DNA of 64,000 nt from Chryseobacterium artocarpi (GCF_001684975.1 NZ_MAYH01000034.1:372001-436000), one strand, 5' to 3'. Positions 17,820 through 28,320 are shown, counted from the stretch's first letter. The notes: generated from the letters alone by a model not told the origin. Translations and numbers: made by a program.

Positions 17820-20800
17820 TTGAAACTAAAAATCAACACCTCAAAACTCTTAAGGCGTATTGCAATAACCTTTATTTCAATATTGGTTCTTCTTACCCTA
17901 TTGATACTGAGCTTAAGACTTCCCGCCGTTCAAAATTTCATTAAAGACAAACTTGTCGTTTATCTTGAGAAAAAAATCAACACCAAAGTAAGCCTGGAAA
18001 GAGTTTACATCGGATTTCCCAACAGCCTTGTCATGGAGAACCTTTATCTCAAAGGACAGGACGTTGACACTCTTTTAGCCGTAAAAAAGCTGGATGTAGG
18101 ATTAGACATGATAAAGCTGATCAACTCTACGGCAGATATTACCTCTGTAGATTTAGAAGGAGCTCGTGCAAATGTCGTAAGAAAACCAAATGGTAAATTC
18201 AATTTCGATTATATCATCGATGCTTTTGCTACAAATGATAAGGAAGAAAGCCCTTCCAAACCATTCATTATTTCTCTGGATAAAATCAATTTAAAAGATA
18301 TTGGAGTCACTTTCAATGACCAACAGTCAAAAAATGACATTAATCTTTACTTCAAATCCTTTGATACAAGAGTAAAAAAATTCGATCTCAATAAAAATAC
18401 TTACGCAGTAAACGACATTAATCTTGACGGATTAACATTAAAGTTAAAGCAGGGAATTGTAGAAGAAGTTTCAAAAAAGGTTGAGAAAAAAGTAGATTCA
18501 CTCAACGAAAAAAAGCCGATGAATATTGGTTTAAGAGGAATCAAGCTTACTCACTTCAATATTGATTACGGTGATGAAAACACCAAGACTTTTGCAAAAG
18601 TTTTGTTCAAAGAACTAAGTACAAAAGTGAACAAACTTGATCTTGAAAATAATTCTTTCAATGTTGCCAATGTTTTTCTTTCCGGAGCAGACATCAATGC
18701 AAACCTTTACCTTCCGGCTCAAAATGCCAATCCAAAAGATAAAAAAGAACCTGAAATTTCAAAAGCATCCGATCAGGATAAAGCCATGAAACTTCTTTTA
18801 GGAAAACTTGTCCTGAATGATGTAAAAGCCACTTACAACAATACCGCCATTGCTCCTACCAAACAGGGAATAGACTTCAATCATCTGAATTTTTCTAAAC
18901 TGAATACGGAAATTAGAAGCTTCAAAATGGAGAATAATACCTTTGCCGGAACTGTTAATTCAGCAGAGATTAAGGAAGCAAAAGGCTTGGATATTCAAAG
19001 ATTCAATACAGATTTTGTTTATGCGGAAAAAGAAGCATATCTGAAAGATTTGTATCTGCAAACTCCCAAGACATTGCTACGTGATGAGGTTATTTTAAAC
19101 TATACGTCCATTGATCAACTGACTAATAATCTTGGAGCTGTAAAGATTTCAGCCAATATCAAAGATTCAAAAATCGGGTTTTCAGATATTTTAAATCTGG
19201 TTCCTACTTTAAGAAATACAGTTCCTTTCAATCAATATCCAAATGCCATTCTGAATGTCAATGCAAACGTTAAAGGTACGGTGAATGATCTTTTGATTCA
19301 GGATCTTAAAGTTTCAGGTTTGGATCAATTGAGAGTCATTGCATCCGGAAAAATCAAGAATGCCATGAATCCTGATCAATTATACTATGATGTAAGGATT
19401 GGTGAATTTTCTTCCAACGCTAAAACAATCTTCAATCTGGTTCCGAAAAACACCATTCCTTCCAATATTACCCTTCCTTCAAGCTTCAGTGTAAAAGGAA
19501 ATGCAAAAGGGACTACTAAAATGGTGAATACCGACCTCAACCTCTACTCTACCCTTGGAAATGCAGCAATTGTTGCTGATGTGGACATGCGCAGAAAAAA
19601 TCATGAATTATATGATGTAAAAGCCAATCTGCAAGGCGTACAGGTTGGAAAAATCATTCAGAATAAAGATATAGGGTCTATTACTGCTCAGATTTCTGCA
19701 AAAGGAGAAAGTTTTGACTTTAAAAATGCCAATGCAGACTTAAAAGGTCATGTTGCTTCCGCTGTTTATAAAGGGTATCGTTATCAGAATATGAATTTAA
19801 CTGGTAAAATCAATAAAGGAGCTTATCATGTTATTTTGAATTCAAAAGATCCGAATGCTAATTTATTATTAACGGCTTCCGGTATTTATGACGAGAAAAA
19901 TCCTACTGTAAAAGTGAATGGTGAGGTCATTAAGCTTGATGTCAACAAACTTGGATTTTATGAGAAACCTATGATCCTTGCGGGAAAAATAGACGGAGAC
20001 TTTACAAGCCTGGACCCTAATAATCTGAACGGTTATTTAAACCTTAAAGATTTTGCTTTTTCTGATACCAAAGAAGTATATCCTGTACAGGAAATGAATC
20101 TTAAAGCATCTTCCACTACAGATTCTACGCAGATAATTTTCAATTCTCAGGTTGCCGATGTTGAACTGAAAGGTAAATATAAGCTTACCCAGATCTTTGG
20201 TGCTTTAACGCAGACTATTAATCAGTATTATCAGTTCCAAAAGCCTGATAAAACCCAGAAAATTGATCCGGGACAACATTTTACTTTTAATGCAAAGATT
20301 AAAAATGATGACCTGATCAGAAAATTCGTGCCGGAACTGAAAAGTTTTGAAACGATTAACTTAAACGGAAATTATGATGCCGATTCTCAGAAAATTGAAA
20401 TTGACGGGCAAATTCCACAACTATTGTATGGTGAGAATACCATCGAAAAAGGACTATTAAAAGTTACCAATGAAAATCAGGCATTACAGTATAGTCTGAA
20501 CGTTGCTGCTTTAAAAAGTTCAAGTTTTTCAATCAACAAAATTGATATTAATGGTGATGTTGCTGATAATACAATCAATTATAACGCAACCACAAAAGAT
20601 GATAAAGATGTCACCCGTTTCCTTATTGCCGGAAATGCAAAATCCTTGAATGACATTACTGAAATTTCTTTAAATCCGAATGGTTTAAAACTAAACTATG
20701 CAGATTGGAATATTGCCGAAAACAATAAAATACAGATCAGCAACAAAGGAATTTTAGCAGATAATTTTATTCTGAGCAATGGCGGAAGTGAAATATCCAT

Positions 20801-22853
20801 TCAATCGGAAAGCAATAGCCCAAGTAGTCCGCTGAACATCGCCCTGAAGGATTTTAAAATCGAAACGATTACTGAACTTATAAAAAAAGATACGGTACTT
20901 GCGAGAGGAACCATCAACGGAACGGCTCAGCTCAGAAATGTGATGAAGGATATGACCTTCACTTCTGATCTGAATGTATCCAACCTTATTGTATACGGAA
21001 GTCCTGTTGGAAATCTTGCCGTAAAAGTGAACAATTCTTCACCGAAACTTTTAAATGCTGACATTGCTCTTTCCGGTAACAACAATGATGTAAGAATTCT
21101 TGGAGATTACAATACTTCTTCCAGCACTTTTGATCTGAATATGGCAATCAATCAATTGCAGATGAAGAGCATCCAGGGCTTCTCTATGAATGCGATTACC
21201 AATACGGAAGGCTATCTTTCCGGAAACCTTAAAATCACTGGAACTACGGATAAACCCAATATTCTGGGAAAAGTAAAATTTAATGATGCAGGGCTGGAAA
21301 TAGCAAAAACCGGAAGTGATTTCAGAAATCTGAATGATGAGATAGACTTTACAAATCGTGGGATTGAATTTGATAAATTTAAAATCAAAGACAAAGACGG
21401 AAATGCTTTGGTGGTAGATGGGCAGGTTCTTACACAAACGTACAGAGACTTTGCATTCAACCTGAATGTTAATGCCAAAGATTTCAAGGTGGTCAACTCG
21501 CAAAAATCCAATGATGCCATGATGTACGGAATTCTTGCTATTGATGCTGGACTTCATATTCGCGGAAACCTTGATTTACCAAAAGTAGACGGAAGATTAA
21601 GTGTTGCTGACAATACAGATTTCACTTTTGTCCTTCCACAATCTAATCCTTCATTACAGGAAAGAGATGGTATTGTAGAGTTTGTAGATCAGGATCAGGT
21701 AGTTTTAAATAAAACCATCAAAACAGATTCTCTTGATGCGCAAAGTCGAATCAAAGGCATGGATGTAAGCGTAAATATTGAGGTAAGTAAGGAAGCAAAA
21801 CTATCGATCATTATTGATAAAGCCAATGGTGACTTTGTTCAACTACAGGGAGAAGCTGAGTTAACAGGAGGAATTGATCCTTCAGGAAAAACAACGCTAG
21901 TAGGTGTTTATGAAGTGAACAAAGGAAGCTATGATCTTTCGGTAAGCTTCCTGAAAAGAAAATTTAATATTCAGGAAGGCAGCACCATTACCTGGACGGG
22001 TGAACCGACAACAGCGATTATGGATATTACTGCTGTTTATAAAACTGAAGCGGCTCCTATTGATCTTGTAGAGCAACAAATCAGCAATGAAAGTGCTTCC
22101 ACGATGAATCAATACAAACAAAGGGTACCTTTCAACACGTTATTAAAGATGAAAGGTGAGCTACTGAAGCCTCAACTGAGTTTTGATATTACGACGGAAG
22201 AGAAAAATAACTCCATATCAACCAATGTAAAAGATGTTATTGATCAGAAACTGGCACAGCTTAGAACCCAAGAGTCTGAATTGAATAAACAGGTATTCGC
22301 CTTACTTCTTTTAAACCGTTTCATTGGGGAAAATCCATTTGAAAGTGGCGCAGGAATGTCCGCTGAAACTATGGCAAGACAGAGTGTGAGTAAAATTCTT
22401 TCTCAGCAATTGAATAACCTTGCTTCAGGATTAATCAAAGGTGTTGATCTTAATTTTGGTCTTGATTCATCAGAAGATTATTCTACAGGACAGAAAAATA
22501 CAAGAACTGACCTGAATGTGGATATCAGTAAAAAATTATTAAACGACAGGCTGAAAGTAACGGTGGGAAGTAATTTCGGATTGGAAGGACAAGCACGTCA
22601 GAATGAAAATATGACCAATATTGCAGGAAATGTTTCCGTAGATTACAGTCTTTCCAAAGATGGAAGATACATGCTTCGTGCTTATCGTAAAGATGAATAT
22701 CAGGTAGCTCTTCAGGGGCAGATCATTGAAACTGGTGTTGGATTTATCATCACATTGGATTACGACAAATTCCGTGAGATTTTCCAGAAATCCAGACAAA
22801 AAGAAAAGAAGCCTAAAAAGAATCAAAACAATCAAGTGGTAGAATTTAAATAA
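17820..22853 (+). CDS. tamB: Translocation and assembly module protein TamB
   Basis: About 1677 residues. The start is not certain: no ATG is suitable, and the TTG at 17820 (reading M-KLKINTSKLLRR) is preferred because a TTG at 17799 overlaps the likely -7 box. One N-terminal signal-anchor (IAITFISILVLLTLLILSL) is followed by a very long, beta-rich, repetitive body with AsmA-like repeats, and the last 350 residues match the conserved TamB (DUF490) C-terminus (TLVGVYEVNKGSYDLSVSFL, NRFIGENPF, YSTGQKNTRTDLNVDISKKL). TamB spans the periplasm and, with an Omp85 partner, supports outer-membrane assembly and probably lipid transport. Its stop overlaps the tamL start by one base, and the pairing confirms the call. 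Confidence 0.9.
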   Translation: MKLKINTSKLLRRIAITFISILVLLTLLILSLRLPAVQNFIKDKLVVYLEKKINTKVSLERVYIGFPNSLVMENLYLKGQDVDTLLAVKKLDVGLDMIKLINSTADITSVDLEGARANVVRKPNGKFNFDYIIDAFATNDKEESPSKPFIISLDKINLKDIGVTFNDQQSKNDINLYFKSFDTRVKKFDLNKNTYAVNDINLDGLTLKLKQGIVEEVSKKVEKKVDSLNEKKPMNIGLRGIKLTHFNIDYGDENTKTFAKVLFKELSTKVNKLDLENNSFNVANVFLSGADINANLYLPAQNANPKDKKEPEISKASDQDKAMKLLLGKLVLNDVKATYNNTAIAPTKQGIDFNHLNFSKLNTEIRSFKMENNTFAGTVNSAEIKEAKGLDIQRFNTDFVYAEKEAYLKDLYLQTPKTLLRDEVILNYTSIDQLTNNLGAVKISANIKDSKIGFSDILNLVPTLRNTVPFNQYPNAILNVNANVKGTVNDLLIQDLKVSGLDQLRVIASGKIKNAMNPDQLYYDVRIGEFSSNAKTIFNLVPKNTIPSNITLPSSFSVKGNAKGTTKMVNTDLNLYSTLGNAAIVADVDMRRKNHELYDVKANLQGVQVGKIIQNKDIGSITAQISAKGESFDFKNANADLKGHVASAVYKGYRYQNMNLTGKINKGAYHVILNSKDPNANLLLTASGIYDEKNPTVKVNGEVIKLDVNKLGFYEKPMILAGKIDGDFTSLDPNNLNGYLNLKDFAFSDTKEVYPVQEMNLKASSTTDSTQIIFNSQVADVELKGKYKLTQIFGALTQTINQYYQFQKPDKTQKIDPGQHFTFNAKIKNDDLIRKFVPELKSFETINLNGNYDADSQKIEIDGQIPQLLYGENTIEKGLLKVTNENQALQYSLNVAALKSSSFSINKIDINGDVADNTINYNATTKDDKDVTRFLIAGNAKSLNDITEISLNPNGLKLNYADWNIAENNKIQISNKGILADNFILSNGGSEISIQSESNSPSSPLNIALKDFKIETITELIKKDTVLARGTINGTAQLRNVMKDMTFTSDLNVSNLIVYGSPVGNLAVKVNNSSPKLLNADIALSGNNNDVRILGDYNTSSSTFDLNMAINQLQMKSIQGFSMNAITNTEGYLSGNLKITGTTDKPNILGKVKFNDAGLEIAKTGSDFRNLNDEIDFTNRGIEFDKFKIKDKDGNALVVDGQVLTQTYRDFAFNLNVNAKDFKVVNSQKSNDAMMYGILAIDAGLHIRGNLDLPKVDGRLSVADNTDFTFVLPQSNPSLQERDGIVEFVDQDQVVLNKTIKTDSLDAQSRIKGMDVSVNIEVSKEAKLSIIIDKANGDFVQLQGEAELTGGIDPSGKTTLVGVYEVNKGSYDLSVSFLKRKFNIQEGSTITWTGEPTTAIMDITAVYKTEAAPIDLVEQQISNESASTMNQYKQRVPFNTLLKMKGELLKPQLSFDITTEEKNNSISTNVKDVIDQKLAQLRTQESELNKQVFALLLLNRFIGENPFESGAGMSAETMARQSVSKILSQQLNNLASGLIKGVDLNFGLDSSEDYSTGQKNTRTDLNVDISKKLLNDRLKVTVGSNFGLEGQARQNENMTNIAGNVSVDYSLSKDGRYMLRAYRKDEYQVALQGQIIETGVGFIITLDYDKFREIFQKSRQKEKKPKKNQNNQVVEFK

Positions 22854-25180
22854 TGAGTAATACATTTCATACATACTGTAAATATCTGTTGGTTTCCGGA
22901 TTAACTTCGGCAGTGGTTTCATGCAGCAATACAAGGTTTTTGAAGGAAAACCAAATGCTTTACACCGGCGCTGAAGTAAAGATTGAAAGTGATACTATTT
23001 CAAAGAAAGAAAAAAAGGACCTTCAGGCTGCACTTGAAGCTAACCTTACTCCAAAACCGAATTCTACATTTTTGGGTATGCGTCCCAAACTTTATTTTTA
23101 CAATATTGCCAAAGAGCCTAAAAAGGATAAAGGATTTAACTACTGGCTTAAATATAAAATGGGTGAAAAACCTGTATTATTAGGAGATGTAGATCGTGAA
23201 TTCAATAAAGATATCATTCAAAATTATTCTGAAAACAAAGGATATTTCAATGCACAGGCTACTTATGATACTGTTTCAAGAAATAAAAAAGCAAGGGTAA
23301 TTTATACCGTGAAACCCGGAGCAAGATATCTGGTAGATGGAGTTAAATTTCAAAAAGACTCTACCCTTGTTAATCAGGAAATTCAAAATTTAACTGGAAA
23401 AACTCTTCTTAAAAATGGAAAACCATTTGATCTTGATGTAATCAAAGCGGAAAGAGAAAGAATTGATAATGGTTTAAAAGAAAGAGGGTTTTATTATTTC
23501 CATCCTGATAATATCATTGTACAGGCAGACAGTACGGTCCATAAAAATCATAAGGTAGAACTGAATGTAAAGCTTAAGGATAATACACCTGATTTAGCGA
23601 CTCAACAGTTCAGCATTGATAAGGTTATTGTCTTCCCGAATTATAATATTCAGGATGTAAAAGAAGGAAAATACAGTATTCCGATGAACGCAGATTCCCT
23701 GAGTAAATATGCATTTGATGATATTTACGTTATTGATCCGCAGCATAAATTCAAACCGAAAATTTTCGACAGAGCTTTATATTTCAAACAGGGAGATCTT
23801 TATAATCGTTCCAATCATAATCTTTCCTTAAACAGATTGATCAGTCTGGGAGTATTTAAATTCGTAAAAAATGAATTTGTGACTTCAGATTCTTTAAATC
23901 ATAAATTTGATGCTTATTATTTGTTAACACCAAGACAAATTCAGTCTTTAAGGCTTGAAGCTTTGGGAAGAACAAACTCTGCAAATTATGCCGGTAGTGA
24001 GCTTAACTTGAACTGGACACACAGGAATTTCTTCAGAGGTGCGGAACAGTTTAAAGCTGCTATTTTCGGAGCTTTTGATTTCCAGATGGGAGGTGCTCAG
24101 GATGCCAATAATATTTTCCGTGCCGGAACCAATGTTCAGCTTTCGATTCCGAGAATTGTAGCACCATTCCGTTTTCACTCTTCCAGTGAATTTGTTCCGA
24201 GGACTAATATTACATTGGGTTATGAATTCCAAAACAGAACGCAATATTACACACTTAATAATTTCACAGCTTCGTTCGGGTATTTATGGAAGGAAAATGC
24301 AAGAAAGGAACATGAGCTGAAAGTGATTGATATTACTTTGGTCTCTCCTCAGAAAGTGACTGATGAATACAAAAAAAAATATGAAACAAATCCAGCATTA
24401 CAGCGAATTGTAGACAGACAATTAATTTTTGGTCCTACCTACTCGTATACTTACACCAATACTATGCTGCCGAAAAAAAATACCTTTTATTATAAAGGGA
24501 CTCTGGATCTTGCAGGAAATATATCAGGCTTAGTAAGTGGGGCTAATGTAAAAGAGGGTAAAGAAAAAAAGATTTTCGGTATTCCTTTCAGTCAATATGC
24601 TAAAATTGAGAATGATTTCAGGTTCTATCATAAGTTTACAGAAAAATCCTCATTGGCTACAAGATTCATTGGAGGAATTGCTTATCCTTATGGAAACTCA
24701 GAATTTGTTCCTTTCTCCAAGCAGTTTTTCTCAGGAGGAAGTAATAGTATCAGAGCATTCCGCGCAAGAACACTTGGTCCGGGAAGTTTTGATCCAAGAA
24801 CAATAGAACCAGGAACTTATTTCGACCAAGCAGGGGATGTTAAGTTAGAATTAAATGCAGAATACCGTGCGAACCTATACAAATTCATAAATGCAGCCGT
24901 TTTTGTAGATGCCGGAAACATCTGGCTACTCCATAATGATGATGCAAGACCGGGAGCAAAGTTTACAAAAGATTTTCTTAATGAAATTGCTGTAGGAGCC
25001 GGAGTTGGTCTGAGACTTGATTTTTCTATACTAGTTTTAAGGCTAGACTTAGCAATGCCATTGAGAGTACCTTATTATGAAAAGGGAGACAGATGGGCTT
25101 TCGATAAAATCAATTTCGGAGATCCTAGCTGGAGAAAAGATAACCTTGTTTTAAATATTGCCATCGGATATCCATTTTAA
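22853..25180 (+). CDS. tamL: Omp85-family lipoprotein TamL (TamA-like), partner of TamB
   Basis: 775 residues. The N-terminus MSNTFHTYCKYLLVSGLTSAVVSC ends in a lipobox with Cys24, making this a lipoprotein, as in the Bacteroidota TamL variant of TamA. POTRA-like segments follow (PGARYLVDGVKF, ERERIDNGLKERGFYYFHPDNI), then a C-terminal 16-strand-type barrel with FSGGSNSIRAFRARTLGPGSF, the conserved Omp85 loop with its RAF motif, and a final strand NLVLNIAIGYPF ending in Phe. Translation is coupled: its ATG overlaps the tamB stop. It sits in the outer membrane and is expected to work with TamB in envelope assembly. Confidence 0.92.
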   Translation: MSNTFHTYCKYLLVSGLTSAVVSCSNTRFLKENQMLYTGAEVKIESDTISKKEKKDLQAALEANLTPKPNSTFLGMRPKLYFYNIAKEPKKDKGFNYWLKYKMGEKPVLLGDVDREFNKDIIQNYSENKGYFNAQATYDTVSRNKKARVIYTVKPGARYLVDGVKFQKDSTLVNQEIQNLTGKTLLKNGKPFDLDVIKAERERIDNGLKERGFYYFHPDNIIVQADSTVHKNHKVELNVKLKDNTPDLATQQFSIDKVIVFPNYNIQDVKEGKYSIPMNADSLSKYAFDDIYVIDPQHKFKPKIFDRALYFKQGDLYNRSNHNLSLNRLISLGVFKFVKNEFVTSDSLNHKFDAYYLLTPRQIQSLRLEALGRTNSANYAGSELNLNWTHRNFFRGAEQFKAAIFGAFDFQMGGAQDANNIFRAGTNVQLSIPRIVAPFRFHSSSEFVPRTNITLGYEFQNRTQYYTLNNFTASFGYLWKENARKEHELKVIDITLVSPQKVTDEYKKKYETNPALQRIVDRQLIFGPTYSYTYTNTMLPKKNTFYYKGTLDLAGNISGLVSGANVKEGKEKKIFGIPFSQYAKIENDFRFYHKFTEKSSLATRFIGGIAYPYGNSEFVPFSKQFFSGGSNSIRAFRARTLGPGSFDPRTIEPGTYFDQAGDVKLELNAEYRANLYKFINAAVFVDAGNIWLLHNDDARPGAKFTKDFLNEIAVGAGVGLRLDFSILVLRLDLAMPLRVPYYEKGDRWAFDKINFGDPSWRKDNLVLNIAIGYPF

Positions 25181-25181
25181 T

Positions 25182-26123
25182 ATGATCAATAATGTAAAAT
25201 TTTTCTGGGAAGTCCTTAAGGACACATTTACGGAATGGAACAACTCTTCTGCGTCCAAAGATTCAGCAAGTCTTGCCTATTACGCGATCTTTTCCATCCC
25301 GGGATTATTGATCATTATCATCTGGGTACTTGGTAATTTTTTTGGTGAGGAAGCTATCAGGGGGCAGATCAGTACTCAAATCAGTGGAATTATGGGACCT
25401 GATGTAGCCAAAAGTATAGAAGGCATGCTTGCAGGAGCTTTAATTGATAAAAAGAATATTTTCATGAAAGCAGTAGGAGTAGGAGCCTTGGTATTTGGTT
25501 CTACTACTCTATTCTTTCAGCTTCAACATTCGTTAAATGCCCTTTGGGATGTAGAGTCAGCTCCTAAGAAAGCTTTACTCAAATTTTTACTGGATAGAGC
25601 CAATTCTCTCGGAATGATTCTGATTCTTGGATTCCTGCTCATGATTACCATGATTTTATCCTCATTAATCAGTCTTTTTAATAAAATTATCACTCAATAT
25701 TTTGGATTTGAAACGTACCTTCTTGTTGAGGTTGTCAATTTTTCAATCGGGTTTGGGCTTGTGATGCTCTTATTTGCTCTGATGTTTAAAGTTCTTCCTG
25801 ATGTACAGATCACCTGGAAATCCGTTTGGCGTGGTGCTTTTTTGACAACTGCCTTATTTACACTGGGAAAATTTTTACTGAGCCTTTATTTCAATCAGGT
25901 AAAACCTACTTCAGCATTTGGAGCTGCCGGAACTGTGATTCTGATTATGATGTGGATCAATTATTCCTGTATGTTGATATTTTTTGGAGCTAAGTTTACG
26001 AAGGTATACACCTATAAAAAGGGATATCCGGTTATTCTTTCCAAACATGCCAGATGGAGTGCCGCTAAACTCTATGCGGATAGCCTGAAACAAATGCATG
26101 GAGAAAATAGTGATAAGACGTGA
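25182..26123 (+). CDS. yihY: YihY/BrkB family inner-membrane protein
   Basis: 313 residues from the ATG at 25182, one base after the tamL stop. The sequence has about six membrane helices and the family hallmarks DSASLAYYAIFSIPGLLIII near the start, FQLQHSLNALWDVE in the middle and SAFGAAGTVILIMMWINYSCMLIFFGAKFT near the end. The family was once annotated as ribonuclease BN, which proved wrong; the real function is unknown, with transport or lipid movement proposed. Lying in the tamB-tamL operon supports a role in the envelope. A bidirectional terminator follows. Confidence 0.88.
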   Translation: MINNVKFFWEVLKDTFTEWNNSSASKDSASLAYYAIFSIPGLLIIIIWVLGNFFGEEAIRGQISTQISGIMGPDVAKSIEGMLAGALIDKKNIFMKAVGVGALVFGSTTLFFQLQHSLNALWDVESAPKKALLKFLLDRANSLGMILILGFLLMITMILSSLISLFNKIITQYFGFETYLLVEVVNFSIGFGLVMLLFALMFKVLPDVQITWKSVWRGAFLTTALFTLGKFLLSLYFNQVKPTSAFGAAGTVILIMMWINYSCMLIFFGAKFTKVYTYKKGYPVILSKHARWSAAKLYADSLKQMHGENSDKT

Positions 26124-26180
26124 ATCGAAGGTTGAAATTTTGGTTATTTCTGATACGAAATTTTCACAATTTATATAGAA

Positions 26181-26209
26181 AAAGCCTCCTGAAAAATTCA
26201 GGAGGCTTT
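26181..26209. terminator. Bidirectional terminator between yihY and argS
   Basis: AAAGCCTCCTGAA / TTCAGGAGGCTTT, a 13-bp perfect stem with loop AAA, flanked by A-rich and T-rich runs. It serves two converging genes. Confidence 0.9.
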
Positions 26210-26216
26210 CTTATTT

Positions 26217-27977
26217 TTACATTCTGTTTACTGTTCCTATTCCCAGCAATTTCAATGATTTTCTGATCGTCTTCGCTGTAAGGTCTGATAAATTCAGACG
26301 AATTTGTTTAATATTTTCATCATCCTGATTCAGAATCGGATTGTTCTGATAGAATGAGTTATATGATTTCACTAAATCATAAACATAGTTTGCCACCAAA
26401 GCAGGGCTTAATGTTTCCGCCGATCTTGCTACCACGGTTTTAAAGTTTGCCAATTGCATGATCAGTTCCTTTTCAAACTGATTCAAAGTTACATCATTCG
26501 TTTCTTTATAATTGAATTCAGCCTTTGATAACAATGATTGAATACGAGCGTAAGTATACTGAATAAATGGTCCAGTATTACCATTAAAATCAATACTTTC
26601 AGCCGGATTGAAAAGCATTTTTTTCTTTGGATCTACTTTCAACATGAAATACTTTAAAGCACCAAGCCCTACCGTTTCATAAGAAGCTTCTTTTTCTTCA
26701 TCAGAAAGAGTTTCAAGCTTACCTAGCTCCTGAGCTTTAGATTTTGCCGTTTCATACATTTCCTGCATCAGGTCATCAGCATCTACTACAGTTCCTTCAC
26801 GGGATTTCATTTTTCCTTCCGGTAACTCAACCATTCCGTAAGAAAGGTGGAATAACTGATCAGCCCATTCGTATCCTAACTTTTTAAGGATTTTGAATAA
26901 TACCTGGAAGTGATAATCCTGCTCATTTCCTACCGTATAGATCAGCTTCTGAATATCGTTTTGCTTAAAACGCTCCACTGCTGTTCCTAAATCCTGAGTC
27001 ATATAAACTGATGTACCGTCTGAACGTAATAATAATTTTTGATCAAGTCCTTCATCAGTAAGGTCACACCAAACGGAACCATCCTCTTTCTGGTATAAAA
27101 CACCTTTATCTAATCCAGCCTGAATAAGGTCTTTCCCTAAAATATAAGTATTACTTTCATACTGAACCTGGTCAAAATCAACGCCTAATCTTTTATAGGT
27201 TTCATTGAATCCTTTGTATACCCATGAATTCATTTCTGCCCAAAGATTTCTTACAGTTTCATCACCATTTTCCCAGTCTAGAAGCATCTTTTGTGCTTCC
27301 TTCATTACCGGAGCATCTTTTTTAGCCTGCTCTTCCGTTTCTCCTTGAGCTACAAGTTCTGAAATCTCTTTTTTATAATTTTTGTCAAATTCTACATAGT
27401 AGTTTCCAACGAATTTATCTCCTTTTGTATTAGTAGTTTCAGGAGTCTGTCCATTTCCGAATTTCTCCCATGCCAACATTGATTTACAGATATGAATCCC
27501 TCTATCATTAATAATCTGAGTTTTGATCACATCATATCCAGCCTCTTTTAAAATTTGAGCAACAGAGAATCCTAACAGGTTATTTCTGATATGCCCTAGG
27601 TGCAATGGTTTATTAGTATTCGGTGAAGAATACTCTACCATTACGGTTGAATTTTTCTTATCTATTGTTGAAAAACCATCGTGTACAGATCTGAAGTTAT
27701 CTACAAACAATTCATTTTTAACTTTAACATTAAGGAATCCTTTTACTACGTTAAAGCTTTCAAATAATTCTGTTTGTTCAGTTAATGCTTCACCTAATTC
27801 AACCCCAATACTTTCAGGATTTTTCTTTAGTTGTTTCACCAGCGGAAAAGTAACAATCGTAAAATCACCTTCAAATTCCGTTTTATTTTCCTGAATTTCC
27901 AGCTTAATGTCTTTTAACTGATATACATTTAAAATGACTTCTGAAAGTTTCTTTTCTATAATATCTTTAATATTCAT
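26217..27977 (-). CDS. argS: Arginyl-tRNA synthetase
   Basis: 586 residues, the usual length for class Ia ArgRS. Residues 1-100 are the N-terminal tRNA-recognition domain. SSPNTNKPLHLGHIRNN at about 117-133 holds the HIGH-type signature (HLGH at 126-129). GKMKSREGTVV near residue 395 replaces the KMSKS loop, as is common in ArgRS. The C-terminal DALR anticodon-binding domain ends in LKLLGIGTVNRM. It charges tRNA-Arg in the cytoplasm. The ATG at 27977 is supported by a minus-strand TAAATTTG -7-like element at 28001-27994. It is probably monocistronic. Confidence 0.97.
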   Translation of the reverse strand: MNIKDIIEKKLSEVILNVYQLKDIKLEIQENKTEFEGDFTIVTFPLVKQLKKNPESIGVELGEALTEQTELFESFNVVKGFLNVKVKNELFVDNFRSVHDGFSTIDKKNSTVMVEYSSPNTNKPLHLGHIRNNLLGFSVAQILKEAGYDVIKTQIINDRGIHICKSMLAWEKFGNGQTPETTNTKGDKFVGNYYVEFDKNYKKEISELVAQGETEEQAKKDAPVMKEAQKMLLDWENGDETVRNLWAEMNSWVYKGFNETYKRLGVDFDQVQYESNTYILGKDLIQAGLDKGVLYQKEDGSVWCDLTDEGLDQKLLLRSDGTSVYMTQDLGTAVERFKQNDIQKLIYTVGNEQDYHFQVLFKILKKLGYEWADQLFHLSYGMVELPEGKMKSREGTVVDADDLMQEMYETAKSKAQELGKLETLSDEEKEASYETVGLGALKYFMLKVDPKKKMLFNPAESIDFNGNTGPFIQYTYARIQSLLSKAEFNYKETNDVTLNQFEKELIMQLANFKTVVARSAETLSPALVANYVYDLVKSYNSFYQNNPILNQDDENIKQIRLNLSDLTAKTIRKSLKLLGIGTVNRM

Positions 27978-28139
27978 GTCAAAATTTAAAGTACAAATTT
28001 AGTGAAATAAAAAAGACAAGTCTATAATGATATCCTACACATTCAATTATTTGATTGTTTTTTAAACATTTATTCTGAAAATCAAATATTTGTCTAAATT
28101 TTCCATATATTTATTATACTCATTAAACAAAACTTTATT

Positions 28140-28295
28140 ATGAAAAATCTTAAAAAAATCACGAAAACAGATCTTAAAAAAATTACTGCCGGAAATGCCC
28201 CTTGCTGCGAACCCTGGGGAAGATGTCCTGATGGTTATAAACAATGTCAGGAATGGGGAGCTTGTGTTCCTAAGTCCGTTAATTGCGGTGGATAA
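28140..28295 (+). CDS. Cys-rich small peptide with GG-type leader (bacteriocin-like)
   Basis: 51 residues, MKNLKKITKTDLKKITAGN then a short mature part. The leader is basic, with the pattern MKN-LKK-x(3)-LKKI-[ST]-A-G, so cleavage after Ala17-Gly18 is expected, as in double-glycine leaders cut by peptidase-containing ABC transporters. The mature 33 residues carry six cysteines (Cys22, 23, 29, 36, 42, 49), two Trp and several Pro and Gly, ending NCGG. Six Cys would allow three disulfides. The gene is alone between argS and the SusD gene and ends in its own strong terminator. Chryseobacteria have many such peptides, usually labelled bacteriocin-like, of unproven function. No transporter or modifying enzyme is adjacent. 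Confidence 0.75.
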   Translation: MKNLKKITKTDLKKITAGNAPCCEPWGRCPDGYKQCQEWGACVPKSVNCGG

Positions 28296-28297
28296 AA

Positions 28298-28320
28298 AAA
28301 GAGGTCTTAAAGACCTCTTT
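28298..28320 (+). terminator. Terminator of the Cys-rich peptide gene
   Basis: AAAGAGGTCTT / AAGACCTCTTT with a minimal loop, followed by T-run, starting three bases after the peptide stop. A private terminator supports the peptide being a real transcription unit. Confidence 0.85.

Noticed and set aside
21051..21557. A long minus-strand frame inside tamB
   Set aside because: Reverse-strand shadow of a strongly coding region; Cys- and Ile-rich composition unlike real proteins here.
28062..28244. A 60-codon minus-strand frame across the Cys-rich peptide
   Set aside because: It is antisense to the peptide gene, which has a leader pattern and terminator; the minus frame has no motif or signal.
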